A stretch of DNA of 64,000 nucleotides from Streptomyces mangrovisoli (GCF_000974985.2 NZ_LAVA02000019.1:117038-181037); one strand, 5' to 3'; positions 17,922 through 26,373 are shown, counted from the first letter of the stretch. Program-made: numbers and translations. The notes: a model not told the origin generated them from the letters alone.

Positions 17922-18950
17922 TCACACCCCCCGCCGCGCGGCCGGCGTCACGCGGGCCAGCACCAGGTTGACGACGAGGTTGAAGGCGACGACCAGGACG
18001 ATCGACACGACGAGGACTCCTTGCACGGCGGGTACGTCTCCGGCCTGGGCGGAGTCGTTGGCGAACCGGCCGAACCCCTGGAGCCCGAAGATCCACTCGG
18101 TGACCACGGAGGCACCGACCAGGGCGGGGAATTTGAGGCCGAGGGTGGCGAGGGCGGGACCGAGCCCGTTGCGCAGCACGTGGACGAGGAAGACCCTGCG
18201 GGGGCTCAGTCCGCGGACGACCGCGCCGGTCACGTAGTTCTCCCGGTAGGCGGCGACGAGTCCCGCGCGGAGCTGGCGGGCCACGTCGGCGATGACGTCG
18301 AAGCTGAGGGCGAGGGCCGGGAGGGTGATGTGCGCGAGCCACGGCCCGATCCCGTCCGCGGCCGGCACGTATCCCGCGGCCGGGAACAGGTGCAGTCCCA
18401 CGGCGAGTACGGCGACCAGCACGATGCCGACGACGAACGCGGGCATCACCGAGACGACGGTGACGAAGCCGGTGACGGCCCGGTCGATCCAGGTGGTGCG
18501 CTTCAGGGCGGCCAGGGTGCCCAGGGCGAACCCGGCGAGCACCCCGATGACGAGGGCCAGTCCGGCGACGGACAGGCTGACGCCCAGGCCGAGCCCGATG
18601 AGGGTGGAGATGTCGGCGCCGTTGGTCCAGCTGGTGCCGAGCTGCCCGTGCAGGACGCCGCGGAACCAGTCCCCGTACTGCACGAGGAAGGGCCGGTTCA
18701 GGCCCCAGGCGGCCTCGACGCGGGCGATGGCCTCGGGGGTCGCGTCCTCGCCCAGCTGGATGCGTGCCGGGCTGAGCCCGCTCAGGGAGCGCAGTGCGAA
18801 GGTCACGAACGTCGCGACCAGGAAGACCGGTGCGAAGATGGCGGCGGATCGGGCGAGGGTGGCCAGGACGCGGCCGAGCGTGTGCCGGGTCCGGGCCACG
18901 GCGCCCCCGCGACGGCGGTCGGGCGGGGCCTGTGCCGCGGTCGTCGTCAT
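17922..18950 (-). CDS. ABC transporter permease, DppB/GsiC-like
   Basis: The 342-residue protein has about six transmembrane helices with the DppB pattern: WGLNRPFLVQYGDWFRGVLHG after the first helix, then GTSWTNGADI, the contact segment REN-YVTGAVVRGLSPRRVF and the late GFGRFANDSAQAGDVPAVQG. An aaggggc ribosome site precedes the ATG. A strong hairpin lies between this gene and the binding-protein gene upstream, which would lower permease expression relative to the binding protein. Confidence 0.9.
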   Translation of the reverse strand: MTTTAAQAPPDRRRGGAVARTRHTLGRVLATLARSAAIFAPVFLVATFVTFALRSLSGLSPARIQLGEDATPEAIARVEAAWGLNRPFLVQYGDWFRGVLHGQLGTSWTNGADISTLIGLGLGVSLSVAGLALVIGVLAGFALGTLAALKRTTWIDRAVTGFVTVVSVMPAFVVGIVLVAVLAVGLHLFPAAGYVPAADGIGPWLAHITLPALALSFDVIADVARQLRAGLVAAYRENYVTGAVVRGLSPRRVFLVHVLRNGLGPALATLGLKFPALVGASVVTEWIFGLQGFGRFANDSAQAGDVPAVQGVLVVSIVLVVAFNLVVNLVLARVTPAARRGV

Positions 18951-18999
18951 GGGTGTGCCCCTTGTCTGTGAGGGTCGGCGCTTCGGTTCTGTGGGTGGT

Positions 19000-19042
19000 G
19001 GTGCGGTGAACGGCGTTGCGCGACCGGCCCGTTCACCGCACC
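19000..19042 (-). terminator. Intra-operon hairpin between binding protein and permease genes
   Basis: Perfect 13-bp inverted repeat ggtgcggtgaacg (19000-19012) / cgttcaccgcacc (19030-19042), loop 17 nt, 11 nt past the binding-protein stop. It most likely acts as a partial terminator or mRNA 3' stabiliser, as often seen after ABC binding-protein genes. Confidence 0.7.
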
Positions 19043-19052
19043 TGATCCGGTG

Positions 19053-20624
19053 TCAGCTGCCGGAGATGGTGACGCCGGTCCAGTCGATGTGGGCCGGGTT
19101 CTTCGGCAGGTCGGAGATCGACTTGCTCTTGGCGATGAGGTTCGGCGCGGAGTAGGTGAACACCAGCGCCTTGCTCTTGAGGCCGGCGCGGGTGGCCGCC
19201 TGGAGCACCTTGGTGTAGTCCGGGGAGTCCAGCGGGGTCTGCCGGACCTTGGCGACGGCCGCCTCGAAGCCCGAGGGCTCGTACGGGGAGCTCAGGTTGA
19301 GCGGGCCGTTGGGACCGAAGTGGGCGGTGAGGGTCTGCACCGCGGAGTCGCGCCCGGTGGTGCCGTAGAGCGAGAAGGTGAGGTCCTTGGCGAAGAACGG
19401 CGTGGCCCAGTTCTTGTCGATCTTGATGGTGACCTTGATGCCGACCTTGCCGAGCTGGGACTGCACGATCTCGGCCTGCGGGTCCTCGGCCGGGATCACC
19501 AGGTTCAGCTTGATGTCGCCCGCCTGGTAACCGGCCTGTGCCAGCAGCTTCTTGGCCTTGGCCGGGTCGTAGGGGTAGTCGTCCGCGGACTGCGGGTCGT
19601 AGGCCACATAGCCCTTGGGGAAGGGCTGGTTGGTCACCGAGCCGTAGCCGAAGGTGAGCTTGTCGACGAACTCCTGGCGGTTGACGGCGTAGCGGACGGC
19701 GTCGACCACCTTGTCGTTGTCGAACGGCGCCTTGTTCACGTTGAGGCTGATGTTCTCGGCGTTGAACCCCGGTTGCACGAAGACGTCGAGGCCGGCCTTC
19801 TTGGCGGCGGCCGCCTGACTGGGCTGGATGTCGGCGAAGTTGTACACCCCGGTCTGCAGTCCGGACACCACCGTGGAGGCGTCGGGGGCCGAGGTGAGTT
19901 CGACGTTGTCGATGTGGATGTTCTTCGCGTCCCAGTAGTCCGGGTTCTTCTTCAGTACGGCCTTGGTGCCGGGGATCAGCTGCGTGACGATGAACGGGCC
20001 CGCGCCGACGGGTGACTGGTCGAGCTTGTCCGGGGACTTCGCCGCCTTGGGGCTGGCGATCTGGAGCACCCGCTCGCCGAGCAACTGCGGTATCTGGTAG
20101 TCGACCTGGGTGAGGTGGACGACCGCGTCGAGGCCCTTGGCGTCCACCGACTTGATGGAGGTGAGGTCACCGAAGAGGGCGGAGTTCTTCTGCTTCTTGG
20201 CCCGTTCGATGGCGGCCTTCACGGCGCTCGCGTCCACCGGGGTGCCGTCGCTGAACTTCAGGTTCGGCCGCAGATGGAAGGTGATCTCGTCGCCCTTGGC
20301 GTTGTAGTCCCAGCTCTTGGCGAGGTCGGGGACCGCCTTGCCGCTCTCGTCCGTGCGGGTCAACGACGCGTAGACGAGGGAGAGTTCGCGGAACTGGGCG
20401 CCGCTGCCGCCGACCACCGGGTCCCAGTGGGTGGGAAAGTAGGAGGACGCCCACTTCAGGGTCGCGGAGCCGGACGCGGCGGAGGACTCGCCGCCGCAGG
20501 CGCTGAGGGCGGGCACCAGCACCGTGGCGAGGGCGGCGGTGAGGGCGGCGGTGCGCAGCCGGCCGGCCCGGCGGTTCGTCGGGGCATCCGCTCTGGAGCG
20601 GCGGGGCGTGAGGTGTCCGTACAT
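19053..20624 (-). CDS. ABC transporter substrate-binding lipoprotein (SBP_bac_5)
   Basis: This 523-residue exported lipoprotein has basic N-terminal residues, the hydrophobic stretch TAALTAALATVLVPAL and lipobox LSAC ahead of GGESSAA. The mature part is a family 5 binding protein (LVYASLTRTDESGKAVPDLA, KFSDGTPVDASAVKAAIERA, GAGPFIVTQ). The family binds peptides, nickel, glutathione and opines. Here the operon's flavin monooxygenases and leader peptide suggest an organosulfur ligand. A 359-nt untranslated stretch separates it from the leader peptide gene. Confidence 0.9.
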   Translation of the reverse strand: MYGHLTPRRSRADAPTNRRAGRLRTAALTAALATVLVPALSACGGESSAASGSATLKWASSYFPTHWDPVVGGSGAQFRELSLVYASLTRTDESGKAVPDLAKSWDYNAKGDEITFHLRPNLKFSDGTPVDASAVKAAIERAKKQKNSALFGDLTSIKSVDAKGLDAVVHLTQVDYQIPQLLGERVLQIASPKAAKSPDKLDQSPVGAGPFIVTQLIPGTKAVLKKNPDYWDAKNIHIDNVELTSAPDASTVVSGLQTGVYNFADIQPSQAAAAKKAGLDVFVQPGFNAENISLNVNKAPFDNDKVVDAVRYAVNRQEFVDKLTFGYGSVTNQPFPKGYVAYDPQSADDYPYDPAKAKKLLAQAGYQAGDIKLNLVIPAEDPQAEIVQSQLGKVGIKVTIKIDKNWATPFFAKDLTFSLYGTTGRDSAVQTLTAHFGPNGPLNLSSPYEPSGFEAAVAKVRQTPLDSPDYTKVLQAATRAGLKSKALVFTYSAPNLIAKSKSISDLPKNPAHIDWTGVTISGS

Positions 20625-20983
20625 GGCGGCGTTCTTTCTCTGACGGCCCCGGCCCGTGGCAGCACGGAGCGATCGGGGCGCGAAGGAGGCCGGCCCCGCG
20701 CTCCGGGCGGCAAAGGACGAGGTGCCCGGTGCGCCGCGCGGGCGGCGGCCGGGTCTCCCGGAGCAGGGCAGGCCGAAGGAGTGCTTCGGGGCGGGAAGCG
20801 GGCGGCGTCGGCCTCAGGACGGTCGGCGGCGCGGGACTGCGGGAGTCCGGTCGCACGCCGGGGCCCGGGGAGCCGGACGCGGGATGAGGGGTGCCGGGCG
20901 ACGGGCGGGGCCCAGCCGGGGAACGGGCTGGAGACGCGGCCGCGGGAAGCGGACGGTGCCGTCGGCCTGAAGGCGGCGGTCGG
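20625..20983 (-). other. Long leader region between leader peptide and binding-protein gene
   Basis: There are 359 nt of very GC-rich sequence with no convincing ORF on either strand. By position it is the 5' untranslated region linking the leader peptide to the operon and could hold an attenuator. I could not identify a unique terminator/antiterminator pair by eye. Confidence 0.4.
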
Positions 20984-21061
20984 TCAGCGACAGAGAGCGC
21001 TGGAGGTGCGCCGCAGGTCCACGTAGCGGCACACCACGCCGGGGTGCGTCGTGAGGAGCAT
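20984..21061 (-). CDS. 25-residue leader peptide heading the organosulfur operon
   Basis: ATG at 21061, TGA at 20984-20986. The C-terminal part, CRYVDLRRTSSALCR, matches a class of short actinobacterial leader peptides that end in a VDL-R-x-SALCR pattern and precede sulfur-assimilation genes. It holds two Cys codons, one next to the stop. A TTGACA / CAGGAT promoter with 18-nt spacing ends 7 nt before the ATG, so the transcript is probably leaderless. Ribosome behaviour at the Cys codons could couple cysteine supply to transcription of the operon; that mechanism is inference from the family. Confidence 0.75.
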   Translation of the reverse strand: MLLTTHPGVVCRYVDLRRTSSALCR

Positions 21062-21068
21062 GGTGAAC

Positions 21069-21116
21069 ATCCTGGGGGCAGCCGCGAGCGGCTGTCAATG
21101 GACACCTTGTGGTGTC
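21069..21116 (-). promoter_or_regulatory. Promoter and adjacent dyad of the organosulfur operon
   Basis: Read on the minus strand: -35 TTGACA (21093-21098), 18-nt spacer, -10 CAGGAT (21069-21074), then 7 nt to the leader-peptide ATG. Directly upstream of -35 lies gacacc-ttgt-ggtgtc (21101-21116), a perfect 6-bp dyad that would suit an activator or repressor. Confidence 0.7.
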
Positions 21117-21157
21117 TCATTCGGTGGACGGATGCCTGACCGCAGGTCAGAGAGGTG

Positions 21158-22150
21158 TCAGGGAACGGGCGGTGCGGCGGGGACCCCCGCAGGGGCGCCC
21201 GGGGCGGCCGCCGGACGGGCCGCGGCCTCCTCCGGGTGCAGCCACAGCGGGCCGTTGCCGGTCTCCAGCCGGACGGCGCCCGCGGGCGGCCACGTCCCCC
21301 GTGTCAGCGCCCGCCGTTCGGGCTCGGTCAGGGTCCGGTGGTACTCCAGAGCCTCGGCCGCGGGAAGGGGCTCCGGCGTCCGCAGGGCCGCGGGGCACAG
21401 CTCGGCGAGGGCGGCGGCGTAGGCGTGGTAGGAACGCCAGCCGGGCACCGCGCGACGGCGGCCCGGCACGCGCAGGACCAGGGTGGGCAGCGCGTAGCGG
21501 TGTCCGCCGTCCGCGGTCTCCTTGGCGGCGCCGGGGTGAGGCGAGTCGTCGGCCACGGTGAGCAGTTCGGGCGGCGGGCGGCGCGCCTCGGCCCGGTCGG
21601 CACGCACCCGTTCGCGGACGGCGTCCGAGGCGGCGTCGGCGGCGAGGCGGGCCTCGTCGAGGCCGGTCACGCCCCGCGCGGCGGCCAGCGCGAGGGGGAG
21701 GGTGTCGGCGGGCTCGCCCAGCACGAACACCGTCTCGCGCAGCCGCCGCAGCACCCGGTCCGCGACCCGGTCGCCCTGCAGTTCGGCGGCCTTGGCCACC
21801 AGCGAGGAGGGCCAGGAGCCGGCGGCGACCCGGCTCAGGCGCACGGCGTGCGGGGCGCCGGTGTGCGCGGAGATGTCGGCGACGTACCGGGCGTACCAGG
21901 CCGTCTCCGCCACGGGGTCGGGGGCCGGGTCGTCGTCCTCGTCGAACAGGACGCACATCACCCGGCGGACGCGGACCCGCGGGTCCAGCGACGCCCGCAG
22001 CAGGCGCAGCACCGGTTCGGCGCCCCAGGACCACGGACACAACGGGTCGGTGTACTCGACGACTTCGAGCGCGGAGGGGTCGCCCACGCCGTCTAGGGCC
22101 CTGGAGTCGCCGTCGGCGCCGGGCCCGGAGGGGTCCTCGGCGGCGCTCAC
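21158..22150 (-). CDS. DsbA-family thioredoxin-fold protein with a single active-site Cys
   Basis: This 330-residue cytoplasmic protein starts at a GTG that overlaps the Rrf2 stop codon (GTGA). The N-terminal VVEYTDPLCPWSWGAEPVLR matches FrnE/DsbA-type oxidoreductases and 2-hydroxychromene isomerase relatives, but the second Cys of CxxC is replaced (CPWS). The remainder is helical, with a late PTLVLRVPGR cis-Pro-like segment. The end is Pro/Ala-rich. Coupling to an Rrf2 regulator suggests a thiol or sulfur stress role. Confidence 0.75.
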   Translation of the reverse strand: MSAAEDPSGPGADGDSRALDGVGDPSALEVVEYTDPLCPWSWGAEPVLRLLRASLDPRVRVRRVMCVLFDEDDDPAPDPVAETAWYARYVADISAHTGAPHAVRLSRVAAGSWPSSLVAKAAELQGDRVADRVLRRLRETVFVLGEPADTLPLALAAARGVTGLDEARLAADAASDAVRERVRADRAEARRPPPELLTVADDSPHPGAAKETADGGHRYALPTLVLRVPGRRRAVPGWRSYHAYAAALAELCPAALRTPEPLPAAEALEYHRTLTEPERRALTRGTWPPAGAVRLETGNGPLWLHPEEAAARPAAAPGAPAGVPAAPPVP

Positions 22151-22581
22151 GCCGCACCCTTGCGGGCCGGTCTCTCGCCCCGCCCGGCCAGGACGAGTTG
22201 CGCGACCGTCGTGCCGCCCAGCAGCGACGCGGCGTCCGCCTCGATCCGCCGCCAGACGCCGGGCAGTCCGGCGGCGGGGCCCGGGTAGTCGAGCCCCGTC
22301 AGCGGCGTGCCGCGCAGGGTGATCAGCTCGCCGTCGACGGCCCGTACGACGTCGAGCAGGGTGATCTCCCCGGCGGGCCGGCCGAGCCAGTAGCCCCCCT
22401 CGCACCCGCGCTGGCTGCGCACCAGGCCCGCCTTGCGCAGCTCGCTCACGACGGACTTCAGGAACCGGAACGGGATGTCCTGCGCGGAGGCGATGGCCTC
22501 GCAGGTCAGGGGGCGGGACGGCTCGCCCGCGAGCTCCAGCAGAGCCCGTGCGGCGTAATCCGCCTTCGCGGAAATATGCAT
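22147..22581 (-). CDS. Rrf2-family transcriptional regulator
   Basis: This 144-residue protein begins MHISAKADYAARALLELAG, the standard Rrf2 N terminus; an ATG five codons upstream (22596) is possible but less typical. The winged HTH has ASAQDIPFRFLKSVVSELRKAGLVRSQRG and the wing GGYWLGRPAGEITLLDVVRAVDG. The three Cys that bind Fe-S in IscR/NsrR are absent, which points to a CymR-like type; CymR controls cysteine metabolism in Bacillus. It lies between the sulfur operon and a divergent cupin gene. Confidence 0.88.
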   Translation of the reverse strand: MHISAKADYAARALLELAGEPSRPLTCEAIASAQDIPFRFLKSVVSELRKAGLVRSQRGCEGGYWLGRPAGEITLLDVVRAVDGELITLRGTPLTGLDYPGPAAGLPGVWRRIEADAASLLGGTTVAQLVLAGRGERPARKGAA

Positions 22582-22642
22582 ACGCACATCATGCATGAGA
22601 GGCCGTCGGCGGTAGGCGTCGAGGATGCGTCACAGTGGTTGT

Positions 22643-22660
22643 TGCGGCAACATTGCCGCA
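22643..22660. promoter_or_regulatory. Operator-like dyad between rrf2 and cupin genes
   Basis: tgcggcaa-ca-ttgccgca is a perfect 8-bp inverted repeat with a 2-nt centre. It lies 22 nt upstream of the cupin -35 box and about 60 nt upstream of the Rrf2 start. Likely bound by the Rrf2 protein; inference. Confidence 0.6.
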
Positions 22661-22682
22661 GGTGAAGCGTATTAGCCACCTC

Positions 22683-22712
22683 TTGACATCTTTTTCGGGA
22701 CCGCCCTAGCGT
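22683..22712 (+). promoter_or_regulatory. Promoter of the cupin gene, probably leaderless
   Basis: TTGACA (22683-22688), 18-nt spacer, TAGCGT (22707-22712), then 7 nt to the ATG. The geometry is the same as at the sulfur-operon leader promoter. Confidence 0.7.
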
Positions 22713-22719
22713 CGCTTGC

Positions 22720-23226
22720 ATGAGCACGCCCCGCACGACCCCCGGTGAAGGCTTCCACCCCCATCTCGACCTGCCCGCCGCGCCCGTCACGGTGCCGCTG
22801 AGCGCCCGGCTGCACCATGTCCGGGCCGACGGCCTCGACGGCGACACGGCGCAGACCGGCGGGATGCGCCGGTTCGCCGCCGTCAGCGGCAAGACGGTGG
22901 GTTCCGAGAAGCTGTGGATGGGCCAGACCCATGTCGCCCCCTCGACCGCGTCCTCGGACCACCACCACGGCGAGTCCGAGACCGCCATCTACGTGGTCAG
23001 CGGGCACCCCGAGTTCGTGTTCCTGGACGACAGCGGGGAGCAGTCCCAGGAGGTGCGGCTGCGCACGTCGCCCGGGGACTACATCTTCGTCCCGCCGTTC
23101 GTGCCGCACCGCGAGGAGAACCCCGATCCGGCCGAGGAGGCCGTGGTGGTCATCGCCCGCAGCACGCAGGAGGCGATCGTGGTCAACCTGCCGCGTCTGT
23201 ACGCCCTGCCGACCGACGACGCGTGA
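22720..23226 (+). CDS. Cupin-domain protein
   Basis: The 168-residue protein has one cupin barrel: DHHHGESETAIYVVSGHPEFVF is motif 1 (His cluster plus Glu) and SPGDYIFVPPFVPHREENP is motif 2 with the third His. These residues would bind Fe, Mn or Ni. Function may be thiol dioxygenase-like or isomerase-like; sequence alone does not decide. It diverges from the Rrf2 gene across a dyad, so it is probably in its regulon. Confidence 0.8.
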   Translation: MSTPRTTPGEGFHPHLDLPAAPVTVPLSARLHHVRADGLDGDTAQTGGMRRFAAVSGKTVGSEKLWMGQTHVAPSTASSDHHHGESETAIYVVSGHPEFVFLDDSGEQSQEVRLRTSPGDYIFVPPFVPHREENPDPAEEAVVVIARSTQEAIVVNLPRLYALPTDDA

Positions 23227-23698
23227 CGGCCGCGGGGGCGGGCCGGGCCGGGCGGCCGTACACGACATGCCACGTCAGGGCCATCAGCGCGACCACCGTT
23301 CCCGCCAGGACGATCAGTCCCTCGGTGGCGATCATGTCGTCGCCGCCCGGATAGCGCTGTCCGCACAGCCGCGCCGTCGACGGGTGCCGTGCGGCGGCCT
23401 CGAGGCACAGCGTGGTGCCGACCGACGGCTCGGCGGCGGTGCCGTGCGATCCCACCGGCAGCCCGCCGGTGGTGTAGTGCTTCCCGTCGACCTCGTACGA
23501 AACGCGGTACGTCCGACCGCCCTTGACCGGGACGATCCGGTCGACGGCACCCTGCACCCGCACCGGCGAGGCGTCGATCCGCCGGGCGCCGGACACCTCC
23601 CCGGCCAGCGACCGGCCCGCCGCCAGCGCCACCAGCACGCCGATCGCCGCTATGACCGGCGGTACCGCTCTGCGCAGTCTTGATCCGTCCCCTCGCAC
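23183..23698 (-). CDS. Small two-helix membrane protein, function unknown
   Basis: This 171-residue protein from a GTG start (position approximate) has a hydrophobic helix near residues 11-30 (VPPVIAAIGVLVALAAG) and another near 125-150 (GLIVLAGTVVALMALTW), with an extracytoplasmic beta-rich segment between them (IVPVKGGRTYRVSYEVDG) and a basic tail. The layout recalls DUF3592-type proteins, but I cannot confirm it. Its 3' end overlaps the convergent cupin gene by 44 nt. Confidence 0.55.
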   Translation of the reverse strand: MRGDGSRLRRAVPPVIAAIGVLVALAAGRSLAGEVSGARRIDASPVRVQGAVDRIVPVKGGRTYRVSYEVDGKHYTTGGLPVGSHGTAAEPSVGTTLCLEAAARHPSTARLCGQRYPGGDDMIATEGLIVLAGTVVALMALTWHVVYGRPARPAPAAVTRRRSAGRTDAAG

Positions 23699-23802
23699 CG
23701 GGTCAGTGTCACACGTGCCGTCCCGGCGGGACCCCCTGGTGCGGGGACGCTTGAATTCGGGTCTGCGGACGCACGGCCGGCGTGGACCGCCGCAAGAACG
23801 GT

Positions 23803-23841
23803 GGGCCTCTCGCCGTCCCGGGCAGGGACGGCGAGAGGCCC
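23803..23841 (-). terminator. Strong terminator hairpin after the MMPL gene
   Basis: Perfect 17-bp inverted repeat starting gggcctctcgccgtccc (23803-23819), loop gggca, right arm 23825-23841. It lies 61 nt past the MMPL stop and could also block antisense readthrough. Confidence 0.88.
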
Positions 23842-23901
23842 GTTCACCGAGGCTGCCACGGCGCGCCGCGCGGTTTCGGCCGCGGCGGCGCGCCGGGGGT
23901 G

Positions 23902-26082
23902 TCAGGCGCGGCGGCCCGACGGATCGGCCTCGACCACGTCGTGCTCGCGCTCCTCGTCGGACCCGGCGGTCGCGGGGACCGCCGCCTTGCCGGTCGCGCG
24001 GTCCGCGTGGCCTGGCCACCAGGCCGCGTGGCCGATCAGCGCGGTGAGGCTGGGCGTGAAGAACATCGCCATGACGAAGGCGGCCACCGCGATGCCGAAG
24101 GAGACCGCGAAGCCCATCTCCGTCAGCAGCGCGTTGCCCGCGAGCATCATCGTGGCGAAGGTGGCCGCCAGGATGAAGCCCGCGGCCGCCACGGTCGGTC
24201 CGGCGTGCCGGACCGCCTCGCCGGCCGCCTCGCGGGGGCTGCGGCCCTCGCGGGCCTCCTCGCGCAGACGGGCGATCATCAGGATGTTGTAGTCCGTGCC
24301 GATGGCGACCACGAAGAGATACATGATCACCGGCAGCATGAACATCAGGCCCGAGTGGCCCTGGCCGTCCTGGAAGATCCACACGGTGGCACCGAGGGTG
24401 GCACCGAAGCCGAGACCCACCGAGGCCATCAGGTACCAGGGCGCGACCACGCTGCGCAGCAGCAGGCCGAGGATCACCATGATGAGCAGGGCAGCGACCG
24501 GGAACACCGTGCGGTAGTCGTGGTTCACGGCGGCGTTGATGTCCTTGTAGATCGACGACATGCCGCCGACCAGCGCCGTGGTGCCCTCGGGTGCGTCGGA
24601 GTGGGCGACGTCGCGGACCCCGCCCACGGTGTCGATCGCCTTGTCCGTGGACGCCTCGTACTTGAGCGTGACGGTGAAGTCGGCCGTGTCACCGGCCTTG
24701 TTCACCTGGCTCAGCTTGGCGCTCGCGACACCGTCGACCGCGCCGAGCCTGGCCGCGTACGCGTCGAAGCCGGACCTGTCGAGCGGCTTGCCGTCGACGC
24801 TGGAGAGGTACACGTCCGTGGGCGCGGCGGCACCGGCCGAGTACGCCTTCTGCATCTGGTCCTGGACGACCATCGACTCCTTGGTCTTGGGCATGGAGCC
24901 GGACGCCAGGTCGAAGGTCGCCTTGTAGCCGAGGGTGCCCAGCGACAGCGCGACGAGCACCAGGCCGGAGGCCAGGGCGGCGATGTGCGGGCGGTTGCGC
25001 ATCCCGCGGCCGATGGCGGCGAACCGGGCGTTCTCCGGCTCGCGCTGCCAGGACTTCGAGGGCCAGAAGACCTTCGGGCCGATGAGCGAGACGACGGCCG
25101 GGATCAGCGTCAGGCCCGCGACCAGAGTGACGCCCACGGCGATCGCGAGCGCCGGACCCATCTGCTTGAGGAAGCCCAGCGTGGACAGGACCAGGGCCAG
25201 GAAGGCGATGATCACCGCGCCGGCGGCGGAGGCGATGGCCTCGCCGACCCGGTCGACCGCGTTGATCATGGCCTGCTTCGGCTCGTCACCCGCGCGCAGC
25301 CGTTCGCGGTAACGGAACATCAGGAACAGGAAGTAGTCCGTCCCGACGCCGAACAGCACCACGATGAGGATCGACGACACCGAACTGTTGGCCTGGAGGT
25401 CGAACAGCTTGGTGGCGTACGCGATCAGGCCGTTGGCGATGGCGGAGACCACGCCGATCAGGATCAGCGGCAGGATGGCCAGGATCGGCGCCCTGAAGAT
25501 GATCAGCAGGGTGACCAGAATGATCAGAAAGGTGCCGATGCCGATCAGGGCCTCGCCGCGCTTGGACGAGTCCTGCTGGTCGAGCGCCTGGGCCGCGGAG
25601 CCGCCGAGCTTGACCTGGAGATGCGTGCCTCTGGCCAGCGCCTTGACGTCGTCACGCAGGACCTTGGCCGCGTCGGCCTGTTTCGGCTGACCGGCGTTCC
25701 TGCTGTCCATCTGCACCAGGGTCATGGTGTACCTGCCGTCCTTGGACGGCGGGCCGGGGACCACCTTCTGCACCTGGTCGATGTGCTTGTCGCCCAGCTC
25801 GGTGGTGATCCGGGCGACGTCCTTTTGGTCGGCGGCGGTCAGCTTGCCGCCGTCGGTGCGCTGGTAGAGCGCGATCGCGGACGGAGTGAAGGCGCTGGGG
25901 AACGCCTTCGCCTGAAGGTCCGCCGCTTTGATGGACTCGTAACTCTTCGGCAGAAAGCTGCTCTCGTCACTGTTCGAGGGCAGGCTCGGGGCAGTGGCGA
26001 CGATCGCCACGGCGGCGATCAGCCATGCCACGATCGTCCAGACGGGATGTCTGACGACAGTGTTCCCAATGCGTCGGAACAT
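23902..26082 (-). CDS. MMPL-family (RND superfamily) membrane transporter
   Basis: The 726-residue protein has the two-fold MMPL layout: an N-terminal helix (VWTIVAWLIAAVAIVATAPSL), a first exported loop, a six-helix bundle with GVGTDYFLFLMFRYRE, a second exported loop and a final bundle with AIGTDYNILMIARLREEARE. The GTDY motifs mark the proton-relay region. Such proteins export lipids, drugs or siderophores in actinobacteria. A TetR gene lies upstream on the same strand (291 bp apart) and may regulate it. Confidence 0.92.
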   Translation of the reverse strand: MFRRIGNTVVRHPVWTIVAWLIAAVAIVATAPSLPSNSDESSFLPKSYESIKAADLQAKAFPSAFTPSAIALYQRTDGGKLTAADQKDVARITTELGDKHIDQVQKVVPGPPSKDGRYTMTLVQMDSRNAGQPKQADAAKVLRDDVKALARGTHLQVKLGGSAAQALDQQDSSKRGEALIGIGTFLIILVTLLIIFRAPILAILPLILIGVVSAIANGLIAYATKLFDLQANSSVSSILIVVLFGVGTDYFLFLMFRYRERLRAGDEPKQAMINAVDRVGEAIASAAGAVIIAFLALVLSTLGFLKQMGPALAIAVGVTLVAGLTLIPAVVSLIGPKVFWPSKSWQREPENARFAAIGRGMRNRPHIAALASGLVLVALSLGTLGYKATFDLASGSMPKTKESMVVQDQMQKAYSAGAAAPTDVYLSSVDGKPLDRSGFDAYAARLGAVDGVASAKLSQVNKAGDTADFTVTLKYEASTDKAIDTVGGVRDVAHSDAPEGTTALVGGMSSIYKDINAAVNHDYRTVFPVAALLIMVILGLLLRSVVAPWYLMASVGLGFGATLGATVWIFQDGQGHSGLMFMLPVIMYLFVVAIGTDYNILMIARLREEAREGRSPREAAGEAVRHAGPTVAAAGFILAATFATMMLAGNALLTEMGFAVSFGIAVAAFVMAMFFTPSLTALIGHAAWWPGHADRATGKAAVPATAGSDEEREHDVVEADPSGRRA

Positions 26083-26373
26083 GCGGGAGGGTCCTCCTGA
26101 GCAGGAAGATCACCGCAGCCCGGGGAGCGGTCCCTGGCATCGGCGACCCCGACCGGCGCGCAGGGACGCGTCGGCCGAATGGTTGTCTGAGGCTGTCATC
26201 GTAATAACCTCACAGTTCACTCTCAGGTGGCACCCCATTTTCTGCGGCCGGGGCCTCCCGCCACGGCCCGCACGGCCCCTTCCCCCACGGCCCGCGTAGC
26301 GCCTCTCCCCTCCCACGGCGGCCGCAGCGCCACTCCCCCACGCCCCCTGCGGCCCGCCGCCGCTGCCGCCCCG

